From NCBI GenBank assembly GCA_964035575.1, contig OZ037902.1:186001-250000 (forward strand): a stretch of 64,000 nt of DNA, read 5' to 3'. The position numbers and the translations under genes are program-made. Of the stretch, positions 63,849 through 64,000 are shown piece by piece. This DNA is from Rhynchopus sp. YZ270_cl-10. Lineage: Eukaryota; Euglenozoa; Diplonemea; Diplonemida; Diplonemidae. A model generated the notes under the pieces. The model saw nothing but the letters and a program-made list of their open reading frames with translations, had not been told where the DNA came from and made no database searches. Each line of letters begins with the position of its first letter. Position 1 is the first letter of the stretch.

Positions 63849-63911
63849 GATAAATTGTTGGTAGTGTAGTTGCCTCGGTTGTGTTGCCACAGTTGGGCGC
63901 AAATCTCCACT
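63849..63911 (-). repeat. Poly-A-tailed short repeat (SINE-like), copy
   Basis: AGTGGAGATTTGCGCCCAAC, TGTGGCAACACAACCGAGGC and CAACAATTTATC on the minus strand, followed by a run of A's. Confidence 0.7.
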
Positions 63912-64000
63912 TTTGTTATTTGTACAAAAAAAATCAAACTTTCGTTTGAAAGGGGAGCAAAAGATGCTGGGGAAAAAAGCTGAGAGGGTAGGAAATAGGA

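Overview
This window looks like nuclear DNA of a protist, most likely an euglenozoan (diplonemid- or kinetoplastid-like). All five members of the only recognisable host gene family lie on the minus strand, tens of kilobases apart. Where I traced the upstream sequence, a long polypyrimidine tract precedes the ATG, followed by the first AG, which is the layout of a spliced-leader acceptor. All five proteins end in an RHDPY peptide like the one kinetoplastid regulators use to bind MKT1. Short GT-AG introns in one gene argue against a trypanosomatid. Genes are GC-rich islands in AT-rich sequence full of homopolymers. No rRNA, tRNA, spliced-leader RNA, CRISPR or telomere was found.

Layout. 1-5 kb: G/C-run spacer, zinc-protein gene A (2.06-2.63 kb) and two gene fragments. 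5.0-15.4 kb: a 4.2-kb unit present twice in tandem, the second copy interrupted by a 1.6-kb insertion with its own Pro-rich gene. Each unit carries a membrane-anchored P-loop NTPase gene with two short introns, a Polinton/virophage-type packaging ATPase (fossil; no polymerase, integrase or capsid gene seen) and a small divergent gene. 15.4-24.8 kb: gene-poor, with a 274-bp CTGTA satellite, a small MITE and two inverted relatives of the 0.9-kb repeat that sits in the 10-kb insertion. 24.8-25.6 kb: gene B. 25.6-37.8 kb: no recognised gene, but several bounded non-autonomous elements (28.1-29.2, 30.7-31.6, 35.9-36.4 kb). 37.8-38.6 kb: gene C. 39-45 kb: spacer with short repeats and GTAC-type satellites. 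45.5-52.5 kb: a nest of TA-flanked inverted-repeat elements, three of them giant near-perfect palindromes of about 1.19 kb. 53-62 kb: genes D and E in a colinear duplication in which the downstream copy is missing several segments. 62-64 kb: spacer.

How the parts may work together. Proteins A-E share a double Cys-rich module (C-x3-C, C-x2-C, then a C-x7-C-x3-C-x3-H CCCH finger), mostly an LKDLV/RAKM block, a low-complexity linker and the RHDPY tail. This fits mRNA-binding regulators. The spacers on the same transcribed strand carry many short hairpins with different stems around one constant 7-base loop (CTCTCGT on the plus strand, ACGAGAG in minus-strand RNA). Whether proteins and hairpins are partners is speculation, but the pair is the most interesting candidate system here.
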